Below, in pieces: positions 47,701-62,700 of a stretch of 64,000 nt of DNA. The stretch is taken from positions 1,602,062-1,666,061 of the forward strand of contig VYZI01000035.1 of assembly GCA_013397695.1 (NCBI GenBank), given 5' to 3'. The notes under the pieces are model-generated. The model saw only the letters and a program-made list of their open reading frames with translations, was not told where the DNA came from and made no database searches. Position numbers and translations under genes: made by a program. The number at the start of each line of letters is the position of its first letter. Positions within the stretch are counted from its first letter, which is position 1. This DNA is from Centropus unirufus. Taxonomy: Eukaryota; Chordata; Aves; Cuculiformes; Centropidae.

Positions 47701-50700
47701 AACTTATCTCAATTTGATCATGGCTGATCTAGCAATACTTCTACACCTTACTCAGAAAAACATAAGCCTTTTCTTATTAACAAACACAAAATTCTTCTTT
47801 ATAATTTAAATATAGGCATATGTCAAAGTATTCTGAGAATTAAATGAAGTGGTTGAAAGTCAGTGAGCTTATACATCGCTTATTCAAAACAACTTCAATT
47901 CCTAGCAAATCCTGACTGCATTAAGGATGTCTCAACACAAACTGAATGGAAAGTCATCTCAAGATTTGAGACGGCAGTAGAAATCCTAGCACAGCCAGGC
48001 CGTGTGCACAACACAGCTGTGCTACTCTTAAAGATGTACCCATAAGGTAGCAAAATTGCTCAAAACACTTGAGAAACATGAGTCAAATAGGGAGACTAAG
48101 CACGCCTCTTGTGAGGCAGCATTAGTTACTTATTAATCCATGATTGCAATCACAAGAGCACCTCCTCCTGACAAGAAAAGGGTTCCACCTTCGCTGAAAA
48201 GATGACTTTTTTATACCATTATCTTCAAGGCGAGATCACTCTCCCTCAAAGTTTACAACCAATCCCAAAGCTAAATTTTTACATATTAAATTTCTTACCT
48301 AATCAGTTGTTTATAAGCCCTTACATTCTTAAGCATAGAACACAGGAAGGGTACCAGACAATATTATTAAATATTTCTTCTTCCACAAACAACCTGTTCA
48401 GCAATTTCTTAGCTAAAAACAGGTCATGCAATCATATTTTGCAAATGTTATAAATACAATTCAGCAACGCTGAATGCTAAAGCTTCCATTTTGTAAAAAC
48501 ACAGGTTGAACTCTCATATACTCCTTCCTTTGCAGCTCTCATAATAAATTTATTTTAGATGGATACTGAAAACTACTGGATCATGAGATGCTGTCACCTT
48601 GTACTGAACTTCAAATTGCTTTAGTCCATATTTCTCAGAAGTTGCATAACAGCTCCCAGCATTTCTCAATTATAAACCACATTTCAATCTGCAGGAAATT
48701 TGAAGAGAAGCAAGCACGTTGTAGCAGAAAATCCTGAAGCCTTTGAGATAACATTCCAAGACTAGAGTGACAAGCTGAATTTGCATAGGCAGGGAGGAAT
48801 AGTAGCAATGAAGACCCTAGACATCCACTCATTAGTCCAATCTCTTGAAAACCTTCTTAATAACCTGTTGTGTTTACTCAGGCCTTGTCACCGTTGTCCT
48901 TTTGTAAGCCAGCCAGGCTACCCCTTATACACTGAGGTTTCAGCAACCTCGTAATAAATTTATTTTGAACGTTCACAAACCACTTTAGAACAAAATCAAC
49001 TTCATTTAATTTAAGACATCAGACTTGGTCATACATGGACTCAGTCTATCCTCAGAGGTGCTATCTTTAATAAAAGCTCTTTAGTGATCATCAGAAGAGC
49101 TCAGAATTAAAGTAATCCCTACATTGTTGCACTATTGTTATTTCCACAGTAACCAAGAGCTGATTCTTTCAAAGTTGTTTCTTTGAGCTAAGGAAAGCAT
49201 TTGAGTCTTCTGTTTTTTCTTGTCTCAACTGTATTTTTAAGCAATTTCTTCTAGACTCTGATCTGTCTGTGGAGACCTGTAGTAGCAAGATAACACCCAA
49301 CAGCTGTTCTTAAGCATGGATTTCCTGTGTCAGTACAAGGAGTCATTGCGCACTGGATTGGACAACACCGCTGTTCTGCTCAAGTCAGGTTCCCACCTGG
49401 GAAAGCTGCAAGCCTGAAGACCCCTCCAATGGGGCAGAAGACACCTACATCAGGAGGAAGACACATCTGTGCTTCCTACAGCCGTTCTCTCCCTACGCAT
49501 GCATGGGATTCTGCTGGCAAGGGCAAGGCCACCAGGCAGTGCAAAAGAAGTTTCTTTACAGACAATCCTACGAGGTAGGGATATAAAGCACATGCCTTGT
49601 TGACTAGCAATGAAACTCACTGCAGTATAGACTTTTGTTACTAAATGGATCACCAGAAAAACCCCTTAAGAACTCGGTCATTCTGAGACATAAGCTTATT
49701 AAAAAACTCTTTTTTACAATTTAAATAGCACTGCACGTTCTTGAACAAGTCAGGTTACGCTAGAAATAAATAGCAGTAATAGCAGTGCTGAATGGTATTC
49801 ACATAATAAAAAGAAGAGGATTTCCTCACCTGAATCATACGAGCTCTCAGCCATCATCAGCACCTCCTGTAATAACCCACTTGACTGTTTACTTCGCTTT
49901 GCACTTCTGTTAGAGATTTCTTCCTCATAGTTTGTCATACTCAAAGGTAACCAGTCTTCCTCATGAAGAACAGCGTGACTGTAACGCTCCTCACACCCCA
50001 ACTCCAAAGCAGTCATAGTGGGAGAAGATTCTCCACCAACAGAATCTCTTTTCTCTGAATTAAAAAAAATTGTAATCAGTTTAGGTACAGAAATGCAGTG
50101 GTTTGCACTTCATGACAAACACTAAGATGTACATTCTGCTCTACATAAATAACCTGCTAAATTTGTACTGTGCCTCATTTTAGTAAAATAGCCGCTAGGT
50201 GAATAAAAACCTTTGCATGACTCAGTCCATGGATCACGCAGGTTGTGGGCTACTCAAAAAAAATAATTCCCAACTCAACCAAAATATCTTAAAAAAAAAA
50301 ATCTGTTTTCCCACATAGCAAATCCACTAAGATTCTTCCAAATCCAGAGGCAACAGAACTTCTCTGCTCTGACTTAAAGATTTCTTTTCTCCCTCCTCTG
50401 CCCTGTACAATCGCCCTTTTCGACCACCCAATCCAATAAGAAACTCAAGTCCAACTTTTCACTCCCTACTGGTTATATAATACAGGAATAAATGGCCTGT
50501 GGACCTTAATAGAATTACACAGCAAATGACTATTCCCTGCTCTAGAATTCCACTGGCTAACATTTCATAAAACTTTTTTTGTATTTTTTTAATTTACTTT
50601 TTTTAACCAAAGTATGTAAAAGTCAAGTGCTTTTGACAATATAAATGTATTCTTCAATCAAAACCTTCACCAAAAGAACTTGCTGTCTACTCCAGACACC

Positions 50701-53700
50701 AAACTGGCCCAACAATAATGATTCTGCATAAATGAGGCTGGCCACCATTAATTAAAGAAGTCCCATACATAATAATATTTCATTATTTTGCTCAAGATGA
50801 ATGCCAAGAATAATTGCCGCAATTTTTTTGCGTACTTTGCAATTGAAAAATCTAGAAGGATCTGAATGCTTCTGTAGAGTCCTGATACTAACTCCCAGTT
50901 TGAAAGAATTGGCGCTAACTTTTTTGGTATGCTCAGAAGTTAAACTTTTAAACACTTCTTACCAGCTCTAATGGTTCTCTTCACAATTATTGTACAATTG
51001 TCTAATAACGTAGACCCTTCACAACAGGGAAATTAAGTCATGGAATTATAATGAATTTTCTTTTCTTGGTGAATTGCTTTCGATTATATTGTTCTAGACA
51101 GACACTGATAGGATAAACTATCTGAACCATAACTCACTTTGCCAGTATATCGATTATACTTCAAACGCAACAGCATCAGCTTTTATTTAATAATTGTGGA
51201 GATCGGCTTTTCTTTGTTGGCTTAAACATTTGACCGAGGGCTGGCCACATCTGCACTCATCAACAATGAATATTTGAGGGGGTGCAGCAGCAGGGACTCC
51301 CCGAGAATATTGCCTGAGGGCCTAGTCTGTGCCACTGAGTTCAATGGGGAAGGTTAGGAGGAAGGACCAGTCCCACCCCTCGCCCGGCTGAGCTGAACGG
51401 CTGCGGATGGGGCAGAAGTTCAGAGCAAGCACTGCCCCCTTCTACTGGAGGCCTGTCCTGAGCAGGCTGCTATGGGGGGAGGCCTGCCCCCACAAGGTCC
51501 TCACACCCTGGAGAGAGGGACTTTTCCTGAAGGAGCTCCTGCAAACATGTGACAAGACCACTCACCATGGATTGGCCTTATATAAAGGTTTGGAAGAAGC
51601 CACAGGAGCAGCTAGACATCACTCCAAGGACAGCGCCCACCACTCCAATCAGACCAAGCCTGGACCTTATGGCCTCAAGAAGCTTCTGCCCATCAGAGTG
51701 GCGACTCCTTCCCCTTCTTTCTCTTATTGCATTTTCTTAATTGGGATCAGTGTGTGCTGGGTCAGATCCTACTGACCTTTGCATTCTGAGCAGCTTGAGA
51801 GCTGGTTTCAGTTAGAATAAATATTGCTTTGATTGCACCCTGGGAGTGACCTTGACGGCCTTCAGATCACCACACAGGTAAACACACCACCTTCTTCCAG
51901 CTGTACAGGCCTGCAAGATGGCACCAGCTGCGAGTCAGTACCTCATGAGGTCTGGATCATGACAATCAATCAACTCAAAGACTCTTCAGAAAAGATTAAC
52001 TTCCTCCAATCTGTATTTCTCTGGAACAGAAGCATTTATTACGTGTTCCATATCCATATATACTTTACCTGCAAAAGAAATGCTGGAACTCCTCGGTGTG
52101 TCTGCCTCTGGTATAACACTAAGTTCATGTTGCTCCAAATCAAGCCCTAACTTGACTTTTGTCACAGGTGGTTTGGAAGATCTCCATTTCTGCTCTCTAC
52201 ATGGAACTTTCTCAGACTGTTCTGTAAAACAAAGTTTGGTCTGTTGCAGTAATACAACTAATATTAACTTGGGGAGACGGAGAACTCCATCTGAGCTGCA
52301 AAATGAAAAAAATTGTAATAAAAAATACTATACAGCCTTACCACTTTGCTCAGTTGAACTGATGTACTGTGAAATTATTTCACTTCTGTCAAAGTTACTC
52401 CTGCCAAAATTCTCTTGCTTGTAGTTTTCTGAGGCTTTGAAAAAGTTGGTCCTATTAATCCAGTCAGGCTTTTGTGTGTCTGTCTCTTCTTTGTTTGTGC
52501 AGATATGTTTCACCTTAGAAGGTTGAGGGGAGAAGCAACTGTATATAAGATTACATTTATACTCATTTATCAAACCAGCAATTTCTGTGTGTATTCCATG
52601 CAAGACAATAGTTCAAGTATGCAAGATACTGGACAGACTTGCTTAGCTTAAAAATCCATATATTCAAATGTTTTTATATTTATTAACTTAATACATACAC
52701 TATGCACTTAATGTGCTAAAACAATTATTTTTAAGGCTTTTGTTAGATAAGCATACTCAGCATTTTTAATAGGAACAACTCCTGAAAAGTCTGCTTTTAG
52801 CTTTTCATCTCCTGAATTCAGGAATTTTAGCTGTCAGACTCTAGGCAACAGTTATTCTTCTAGAGAGGCTCCAGTTTGAAACAAAGGGAAGGCAGGAAGG
52901 AACTTCTTTTAAAAAACTCAAAAATAAACTTGAATTTTTATTGTTACCCAAAAATCCAGCAAAATTACAAGTCAAAAGTGCAGCTGCTGAACTAACAACA
53001 CATACACACTAAAAGACAAACTTTAAAAATAATCTATTAAAAAATGCTTGTGCTGTCCTTTGAGATACTGCTTAAGCACTTTTCATACGAGAGCTGGTTT
53101 ACACATACAGCATCATTTCTAGAGCTGAAGGCAACTGTATTTGCAGGTATATCAGAAAATGTAACTATTTCAGTATGGATTATGTTCAGAGACCAAGCCC
53201 AGACAGAAGTTCATACTACTCATACTTCTGTTAGACTGAACCAAACAGAACTCTTGGGGCTTCCAGAAAAGCACTCGTTACAAATCACAAGCCCCAAGTA
53301 AAGTTTCCATTATGGCAGATCATCCAATACTGTCAACACTCCATGAGATACTTGGCCAATTGGTAGCATTCACTTTTCAGTTTGATGTGTTGGCACAAAG
53401 GGCCTGTAAAGCTTACCTGCCTGTTCAGGAACTCTTTCAAAGCCTCTTGCTGTTCCTTCAATTTATCTTGCTTCTGTAAAAGTAGTTGTTCTTGTATTTT
53501 CTGTCTAGCAAGAAGAGCTTCTCTCTGTGCATCTATTTGTTCCTGCAATTCCTTCAAATATTTTTGCTGAGCTTGGATGCTTTCTGATGAGGCGAACACA
53601 CTGTCTCTTAAATTTAGGATACCAGAATAATTTAACAAAGATGCACTTCCTGGGTTTGGTATCGAAAATCCCTCAGCATCTTTGGCTTCAGCTTCTTCAC

Positions 53701-56700
53701 AAGATAAAGTCACAGATTCAGAAAGACTGGGGGACTGTTCAAGGCTTGTTTTGATGGTGCTCTCTGCAGATCCCCGCCGACACGCCAAGGAACCAACTGA
53801 GACTGCCTGAACTACATGAGATCCCTTTGTTGTTGGCATAAAGGGTGCCTTAAGTGGATGCTCTCTCTCTGCTTGATGATTAGACATCTTCTCTGGTGAC
53901 TCTTTAGAGGGCACTGTTTCTGAAGGCTCAGAAGAGTCTTCTGTAGGCAAAAAAAATCTAACGTGTTGTAGGCATGCTTCCCGTTGCATTCGTACTGCAG
54001 TGACATCTTTCCCAACTAACCCCAATGGTAACTGGAACCGAGATGGTTCTCTGACACTGGAGGTTTCCAACACACCCACTTGCTCTTGTGAAGGACAGTG
54101 ACATGGCATGTGAAACTCTCCATGCTTCAATTTTGATGTTTCTACAAACTGCACATGTCTGCCAGGATGAATGTTCTGCATTTGTTCTTCGTGTTTCTGT
54201 GAAGATGTTTCTTCCGACATACGCAGTTTTCCTGAAAACACAGGCAGCAGCCGTGCACGCTCCTGTGCATGAACTTGTTCGGGAGGCTGGTGCCGTATTG
54301 GCCGCACTCCTTGCCCCTGTAGAAGTGGTTCTGAGGCAGGCCTTAAATCAACTGATTTTGTTTCCACAGAGCTCAGAAGTGTTGCAGTAGTAGACAAGTA
54401 TCTTTGCTTCAATGTATTCTGATACTCCTGGAGATGCCTTCTAGCTTCCTCAATGGTCTGTTTGTGCAGCCTGAACAGAATGAAAACATGAATCTTCAGA
54501 GCAGTGCAGAGATCAATATTAATTCCAATAATCAAAGTCAAATTATTTTGGAAGAGGCAACTCAAACTGCCACTTGACAAAGGAATTTACCTGTTTTGCT
54601 GTAGAAGAAGTTGTTGATAATTATGGATCACCCGTAAATGGCTCTCTTCAGTAGGACTCCGGGTCTCTGATGCTGCAGTATTTCCACTCTAATCAAAATA
54701 ATATCATTCTAAGGGCACATACACAAATAACTCACAGAAAGCCATTAAAACAACAACCTTAAGCTGTATGATCTATCTCCTCGGTTTACAGAAGCCACTC
54801 AGCACCACCCTTTGAAGTCGGTGAGATTTCAGCCTGAGGCAATGAAGCTCAAGCAGTTTCTGGAACAGATGGCCTACTGCTACAGTCTCTCTTGGCAAGC
54901 TGAGCATAATAGTGTGAAAGTTAATGGTGCCTACAGCAGTTTAGCTCAGAGAGGTAAATGCACCCATTGGCAAATTCAGGGAGCAATGATCCAACAGAGC
55001 TGCATTTTCAAGGCAATCACATTCTCAAAAAAGTACAGGTTGTGCAAATGATTTAAAAAAAAAAATTACTTTCCTTCAATATTCTCAATCAATTCTTCTT
55101 TAAGCAGCTGTTTGAGATTTAGACAGATAAAAATGTAGGTGTGGTTTTTTGTCATCTTCCACCCCCCCCAAGGCTTTTATCCACTCTCTCGAAGAGGGAT
55201 ACGTGTGCATACATAATCATTACATGACTGATCCTATCTTACTACCAGGATTATAAACGGACAAACTGTCCCTGGGACCAAGGAAAATTCAAAGTCCAGT
55301 GATAGCACATGAAATAAAAACTCCTGTTAGACAAAAGGAAGCTTTTCTACATATGAACACCGATTCATAGCCTAAGAAATAAAAACTGTCTTAAGTGAAA
55401 CAATTTAAAATTGGCAAGTGATGCCCTCGATTTTTATAATGAAGATAATTACAAAACTACATACAATTTTCTACACTTTTTTACCTTGTGTTCCACTTTG
55501 TTCTGCTGATCTGTAGAAGGGACAGAGTGGCTTTGTACCAGCTGACCTTGCTCTTCCTCCTCCTTCTTTTTCTTAGCCTCCTCCAAACAGGTTTTCATTT
55601 GCATCTTCAGAAAATCAGCCTCCAAACGTGCTCTCTCTTCTTCAAGTTCTTTAATCAAGGCCAGTTGTTCCTGTTTCTGCAGCTCAATTTGCTCATTCTA
55701 TAGAGAAGAAAAAGGAGGGTTAATCTCCAGAACTGAACGACAAAAGAATCAGACCCTCATGAACACCACCACACACAAAACTGTGTTTCAGTTTACAGAA
55801 TAATTTTTGTTGCTTGTGACAGGCATTTCTGAATTTTAAGAGGCCTTTAAAAGTAGTTCCAAAGTTTACAAAAATAATTTGGTTTTACTGGATGGGTATT
55901 TCTAACAGTCCCTGAATCCATTCAATACTGCACTATTACCTGTTCTCAATTTAAGAGAACAGATAAAATCAGAATTTAATCACACGAGATACATTATAAT
56001 TTTCCAGAGACTGCAAAATACGTACTTTACTTAAATTGAATTCAGAAATCTGATTTGCATTTTATTGAGCTTTCCATCAAGAGTTCACCCCATTTTTAAT
56101 GTTAATTCAAGTCTTGCAGAACTTCTGAACTAGTTAATGTATAATCACTTTAAGAGCACTTCATCAGTCTCTGGAGTTGTTTATTTTCATTCTCATTCTA
56201 TGAACCTATCAGCTAAGATTCACTTAGATCCACATGTAGCAACAGCACATACACCTTCAGAAGGGAAGCAAAGAAAAATTGCGAAGTACTGACAAAGAGG
56301 AAATAGACAAAAAAACAGACAGAGACAGTCTGAGTGGGGATGTCAGGAAAAACCTGAGAAAAAGCTAAACCTGAGTACAGTTAATGTGGACATCACACCA
56401 TATGCGCCTTGGCAGGCACCAAGTAGGAGAAAATTAACATTAAAGCAAGTAATCACACTTTGAGACGATCTGCTGCTTTTTTCCCAAAAAATTTACTATC
56501 TTGTCAAATTTTTCTTTTCTGAATTTCTGAATTTTACCATTTAAGGCTGCATTAAGATCTGACTTTCAACTTTCTTTTTTTAAAAACTTAGAAACCGCCA
56601 CACAATAGCTGGGAGGTCTCTAAGCATACAACACAAATGAAAACGTAACCAAGACTATGTGTTGTTTATAATGAGAGAACACCGTTATTTTCTAAACACA

Positions 56701-59700
56701 GTAAACAACATTCCCACAGACACACAAGATTTTCTGCATTTGATTCCTAGTTCATCTAAAAGAAAATAAAAGTAGGTTTTTTTCTGCAAAGTTTTCCTGT
56801 CACAATCCCACAGATCTTGCTGTTATTACACAGGGTTAGGAAAGCTTTCATAGAGCTGTGTGCTGTTGACTATTTCCTCCTAAAAGGCATTAATCTACAA
56901 CTGGGATTCCCGTTTAACATCGGGGTGACATCTCTTGCCTACAGCACTCAAAGTTTTAAGGAACTCTTTTTCCACGCTACTCTAAATTCCAGGTAGAGCC
57001 CAGCCATTTTTGAACAGATAATATACAGAGGCTAAATGTAGAAAATGTTACAGTGTAAGCGTTTTTAGCATGCTGAAAGGTTCCATAGCTGCTACATAAC
57101 CTCAAGCATTTAAAAGTCTTCTGCAAATCACCTTTTTTACACCATAACCCAGATGGAATAAGTACACACAAACTTACCCACTTCCGCCTCTCCTCTTCCA
57201 TTCTAATTTTAGCTGCTTGTTCTTGAGGATGGATTAGAACTGAATTTTCAGCTGCAACTGTATTTTCCAACATTTTCACAGAGTCTAAAATATACATGTT
57301 ATTTAATTGTAACTGCAGTCAGGAAGGGTCTTGGATCTTCTTTACATCTTTCTCTATGACTGTGCAATTTCCCAAGCTCTCTGAACAAAATGCTTAAGCT
57401 GCTCTTGAAAAGATTACCATTTCAGTCCCACTACTCTGCCTGTCTCCCTAAGCTGGAAAATTAGTTTTTTAATATTATTTAAGCCTTCAATGGCCCCTTT
57501 GTCATGTCTTTCTTGAATATAAAGTAATGGCTCAGCTCCAACAGGACTGAAGATTGCTTCTACCCTGATTACTTGGTAGCCTAATAGCAAGATCATCCTG
57601 AAGAATAAAAAGCCACACATTAACCCCTTGGAACATAGAGGTTCTAAAACTGGGCAAATTATCTAGCATTTGGCTATAGGACAAAAAGCAAATCTTCATC
57701 CTGTACTACCGGCTTCAAATAGCAGCACATTTTCCCCAGAAGCATGTTTTCACTCATGCTGAACTCAACAGTACTCAGGAATCACAGTGCTGTATCCAAG
57801 CACGTGATTGAACTATGTCATTTAATCTCGTCTGAAAAAAACCAAGCACCCTATGAAAGCAAAAGAATTCCAAATCTGCCTCAGCTTCACACTTGAGTAG
57901 ACTTCAGAAATCCCACTTGGGATAAAAGTTGACCAACTGCAGCACCAGCATAACCAAGAGCACAAAGGATAAAAACGGGAAGTAAGCACAAAATGATTTG
58001 GCTACCAAACAAAATGGAACATCGAATTTATATAAATTCCAGTTTTACAAAGAGGCTTCTCAGAATGGTGCCCAGAAGCAGGAAAAAAACCTTCCATGAT
58101 TTTAGACACATCAATTCATGCTTGTCCTGTGCATTTCTAGCTCTGAATCTCTGAAATATCTGGCTTTTCCACCAACAAGTATACAACTTCAATGTCCAAT
58201 TTTGCACTGAGAAGTCTACTCCTAGAGGCAAACATCTATTAAAACACAGCAACCCTGTGCTTTAACGACAAAGTGTGACAGAATTTTGGGTGAGATTTTA
58301 AAGGTGCGAGGATGCTTTGAAAATCTTTTATCCACAGGATGCTAATGGTAAACTTGGACAGGAGAGTAAAAACCTCTCCCACTTGTGGTTTCAACAAATC
58401 CACAATGCACTGTAAGCAAATATAGGACTATTGTGCTTTCTGGCACCACTGAAAATTCATTAGTTTTGTTATGATCCACCCCACAAGCCTTTTTGCTCCT
58501 ACACAACAGATTTTGATGCAAGTATGTATCACCTACCTTTGGCTTCATGTGCTGTATTTTTGGGCTGCTCATAGTTAAGCTCCAAATCACACAACTGCTT
58601 TTCCTCGCTAGCAATTGTGCCTGATTCAATAGTCTCAATATCACTTCGAATCTCTTTGTCACCTTTTGATGTCCACTCCTCTTTTTGGTTCTTAATCTTG
58701 TTCAGCAATTTCTTTAAGGCGAGTTTTGGCTGAGGTTGGTGAGCTTTTGCCTCTTTGTGATCTATAAAGAATATACACTGTTAAGAGCTTTGGGTAATGA
58801 CTGTTTTCACATCACAGAACAAAAAACAAAACAAAACCCTCTTCCTTTTTTTTTAATTGCTTATAGTTGGACAAATTGTTCAGGTGCAGCACCAAGTTTT
58901 GGAAGCTGAACAATGATTTCTCTTACGTACAAGAGAGAAGCAGTAATTTGTCTCTGCATGCTACAAAAGCAGGGCTAAGGTAACTGCAGTGTTTCACAGC
59001 CAGGATACTCCTAGGCTGTACTGCTGCAGAAATGAGCAGTACTCCCACCCCGCCTGCCTGTGCATTCGAGCCCTCTCCTTTGTATTAGCACTGCAACACA
59101 ATTCACCACAGACCACAACACCCAACAGGCTAGGGCAGAAACACTTGGCCAAGCAGCAAAGGTCACCAACACAGTTCTTGCACACATCACATGACCCTGG
59201 ACATGCCGCAAGTCAAGAGTAAACAGACACTCATGCAGCTGTGGCAGCCTACTCACAATATGGAGCAAGTCAATCACAAACCTGAACACAAAGGACATAC
59301 AATAAGCAGGCTTAATAAACAGTCAGGCTTTAACTTTGAAACAGATCAAGATACAAAATGAAAATATTTAAGTTCAGACTAGCATCACCCCATAATTTAC
59401 ATTAATTATGATGAAATAATTATGGCCACTAACACTGTAGTTCTTACAAAAAATAAGTTATTCTTGGTATACAAAGGAGCTGATGTATGTCAGAAAAAGA
59501 AGTTACATTTTCATTTTCGAATAATAATCACTGGAGTATCATCATCCATGACAAACATCATAAACCACTCAGTATTGAAATACTTCACAGACATTGAGGA
59601 GTTTTAGTATTTAAGACATTTTAGTTACTACTGAAGTTAATTTATTAAATTAAATCTCCTCTTTCCTGCAATAAAACAAAAAAGTTTAAGTGAAACATAA

Positions 59701-62700
59701 AGTTTAAAAGCTTTACTTTCTGACTCAATGGGAACCTCTTCTTCCATCATCTGTCCTGGTTCTTGTTGAGTATCACAGGCAGGTTCTCCTTGAGTGTCAC
59801 AAGTAGACTCTTGCTCTGTAGAGATATCGAGGTCATTGTCTTGATATCTGTCACAAGGAGCTGGCAGAGGTTGTGGCTGAAGCTGCAAAATCAGGTCTCC
59901 TTTCATTTCTAATTAAAAGAACACAACCACATAAAACAACCATTTGGAATAAAAAGCAAATAACATGGCAAGCCTGTGCTCATCATACAAATCCCCAAGA
60001 AGATCAAATATCAATAACTTATTTCACAACAGACCTAATCCAACTATTTTTTTTTGAAAACAGAAGTTTTGAAATTGTTTAGATCGTTAATTCAGAAATT
60101 CTACAAGATTTCCCACTAGAATATGCTGTATCTTTCGAAATCAGAGTTTGCGTTAGAAGGCTCATCTTTACATGGAAAAGGGCGCACAGGAACAATTACA
60201 CACAAAAGGATCCCCCTAACTTCACCAGGGAAAAGATACATCCTGGCCTGGCAGCTCACAGGGCTGTCAGAGGAGAGCAAATCCACAGACCAGATGTGGA
60301 ATCCTAGATCAGTAAAGAGGAGGATCTCCCAGGATCACCTTACCAGCTGAGGGGGTTCCTGCATACAAGGCATGTGGAACTCATGGAAAGATCATCTTCA
60401 GACTGTATGCTTATACATATTTAGGGGAGGAATCAAAGGCAGGGAAAAGAAAAGATCATTTTAGCTTGAAGAGGAATAAGCATGAGGAAAAACGTAAGAA
60501 TCGGGGGATACAAGAGGCCATCAGTACCCTTCTCTGGCCAAGAACTATTTTATATGCAGGCGTGTGTACAGATATATAAGGGTGAGCAGCTGGAGGCAGG
60601 ATCAAGAGTCACAGGGGCACTCATGTACAGAGCACTGCCAAAAACTGCGGAGAGTGGAATGAGTGCATATTATGTGCTTATGAGTACCAGAATGCAGTGG
60701 GGTAGCAAATTGCAAGCCAGACTAGCCAATAATATAAGAGGCTTAGAAGCCAAGTAGCCATAAGACAGGGCCAGATACTGGAGAGGCCAGGGGATCTGCA
60801 AGCTGGCTAATGGAGGGATCAGGAGGTCCAAGCCTACTACATGGAAGACCATTGGCTCTCAAGGTCAACGCAGAAACCTGCCGGCACATGCACATGTATC
60901 ACAAAGACAACTGCAGGTAAAAGGATGCAGAGTCAGTTAGACCAGACTAAGGTCAATTACTGCAGGGATCCATTGTGTGTATAAGTCTGTATGCATATTC
61001 ACATGCCCAAGTGTGTCTATGTAGCAACAACTGGAGTGGAGCAGCCAGTGCTGGGGGTTCACGTGCCCTGAAGCCAGTAACTAGGGAGACTAAGGATTGA
61101 GGGCCAGCTGATGGGTACATCAAGTGTCTGAAGCCACTCACTGAGCAACCCATAGTGCACATTTGAGCATACCAGTGCATATGAGGGCATGCGAGGTAAC
61201 TGGAAGGCTTTAAGGTGCATGACGAACTACTGGATAGAATCGGTGTCCAAGATTGCTAACTAGAGGATCCATGGGGTGATAGGTAGAGATTTGGGATGAA
61301 GGAAACAGTTACTAGGTAGACCTGAGGGTCCAAGACCATCAGATCCATAATCTATATACAGACCTGTACCTCACTAAGAGGCCTTCATCCTGCTCAGTGA
61401 AAGCTGCGAACAGGATGAGGCCATCTTGCTGTTTGTGTTTAATGTGAATGCTTTTTATGTTGGCCCATGTGGACAGCTGTTAGTATGCATACTGAAAGCT
61501 TGCTCATGTGTGTGTGTCTACTGTAAAAAACACACACAGCCTTCCTACCATCTGGACTTGAGAACCGGCAGCTGCAGTAGTCTCTCTGCTACTGGGCCAC
61601 CAGATTCAGCAGCCTCCAACAAATCACTTACTCATGTCTTCACAGTACATATCTTCAAATGCAAACTCCAATTCTCTCTGCCATTCTTCTTTTATTTCCA
61701 TGCGTTTGTATGGAGGCACAAAAATTTGAGGTGGCATCTGTGCTACAAGCTGTCTTCTGCGCATCCGATCCATACTCTGCATTTGCTCGAGTTCTTTCAG
61801 TAGCCTTTCCCTGTCCTTCAAGCATAAAGGAGGGATATTAAACACCTAGTGTTCACATTCAGTCATGACAGGACTGATAAAATACTTCCGTTTGGTTACC
61901 ATAAATTTTAATTCCTCAGGAGAAGGCTGTATCTGACCTTTATATACAAGAGTCATCAATATTACCTAGAAGACCTAAAGTCAAACAGAAGATCAGACTG
62001 TACAACTGTAGGCCAACTTGGCTCAACAGAAACAAAACTTCTCTTTTATGAGGTAAATGTGAACTTCCTTTGCAAAACCTTTTGTTGGTATGTACTTCAG
62101 CTATTGCTACTTTTGTAGATGTGAATTAAATTCTCTTGGCACACTACAATTATATATTAAAGCTACTTAAAAAAAAAGTTTTGCTGTTTGGATAGGTTTT
62201 TTCCTGTTAACTTAAGAAGCATCAGTAATATTTCCAGTTTCACATTTTATTTCAGTTACTCATTCAGGGCCAATCATATCTCAACTAAAACAGGCCTAGC
62301 CTTCAGAAACATTTGTGAAAGTTACAGATAATACAAGTTTCAGAGCATACCTCTAGGTAAATACCTCTCTCAACAGTTCAGTTTGTATTTCTTAAAGGAA
62401 ATAATTTCAATGTTTCCAGACTTGTACAGAAATACAACCTCAGCCTTTAACTAAAATCTTCAAAAAGTTTTCAAAAAATAAAATATAGTCTTGCATTCTT
62501 AATAATAAACTATTTTTCCCCTGACGCACAGAATATCAACTCCAATTAAAGTTGATGAGAAAAAGTAAGAGCTCAATGCCTACTGAAAAGGTTTCATCAT
62601 CACCAACTGTTTAATAGCTAGTCAAATATTAAGACACAAAAAAATTAAACTATGCTCTTCTCAGGGTTGGGCTTAATCCATGTGCTTCCACTTTCTCTCC

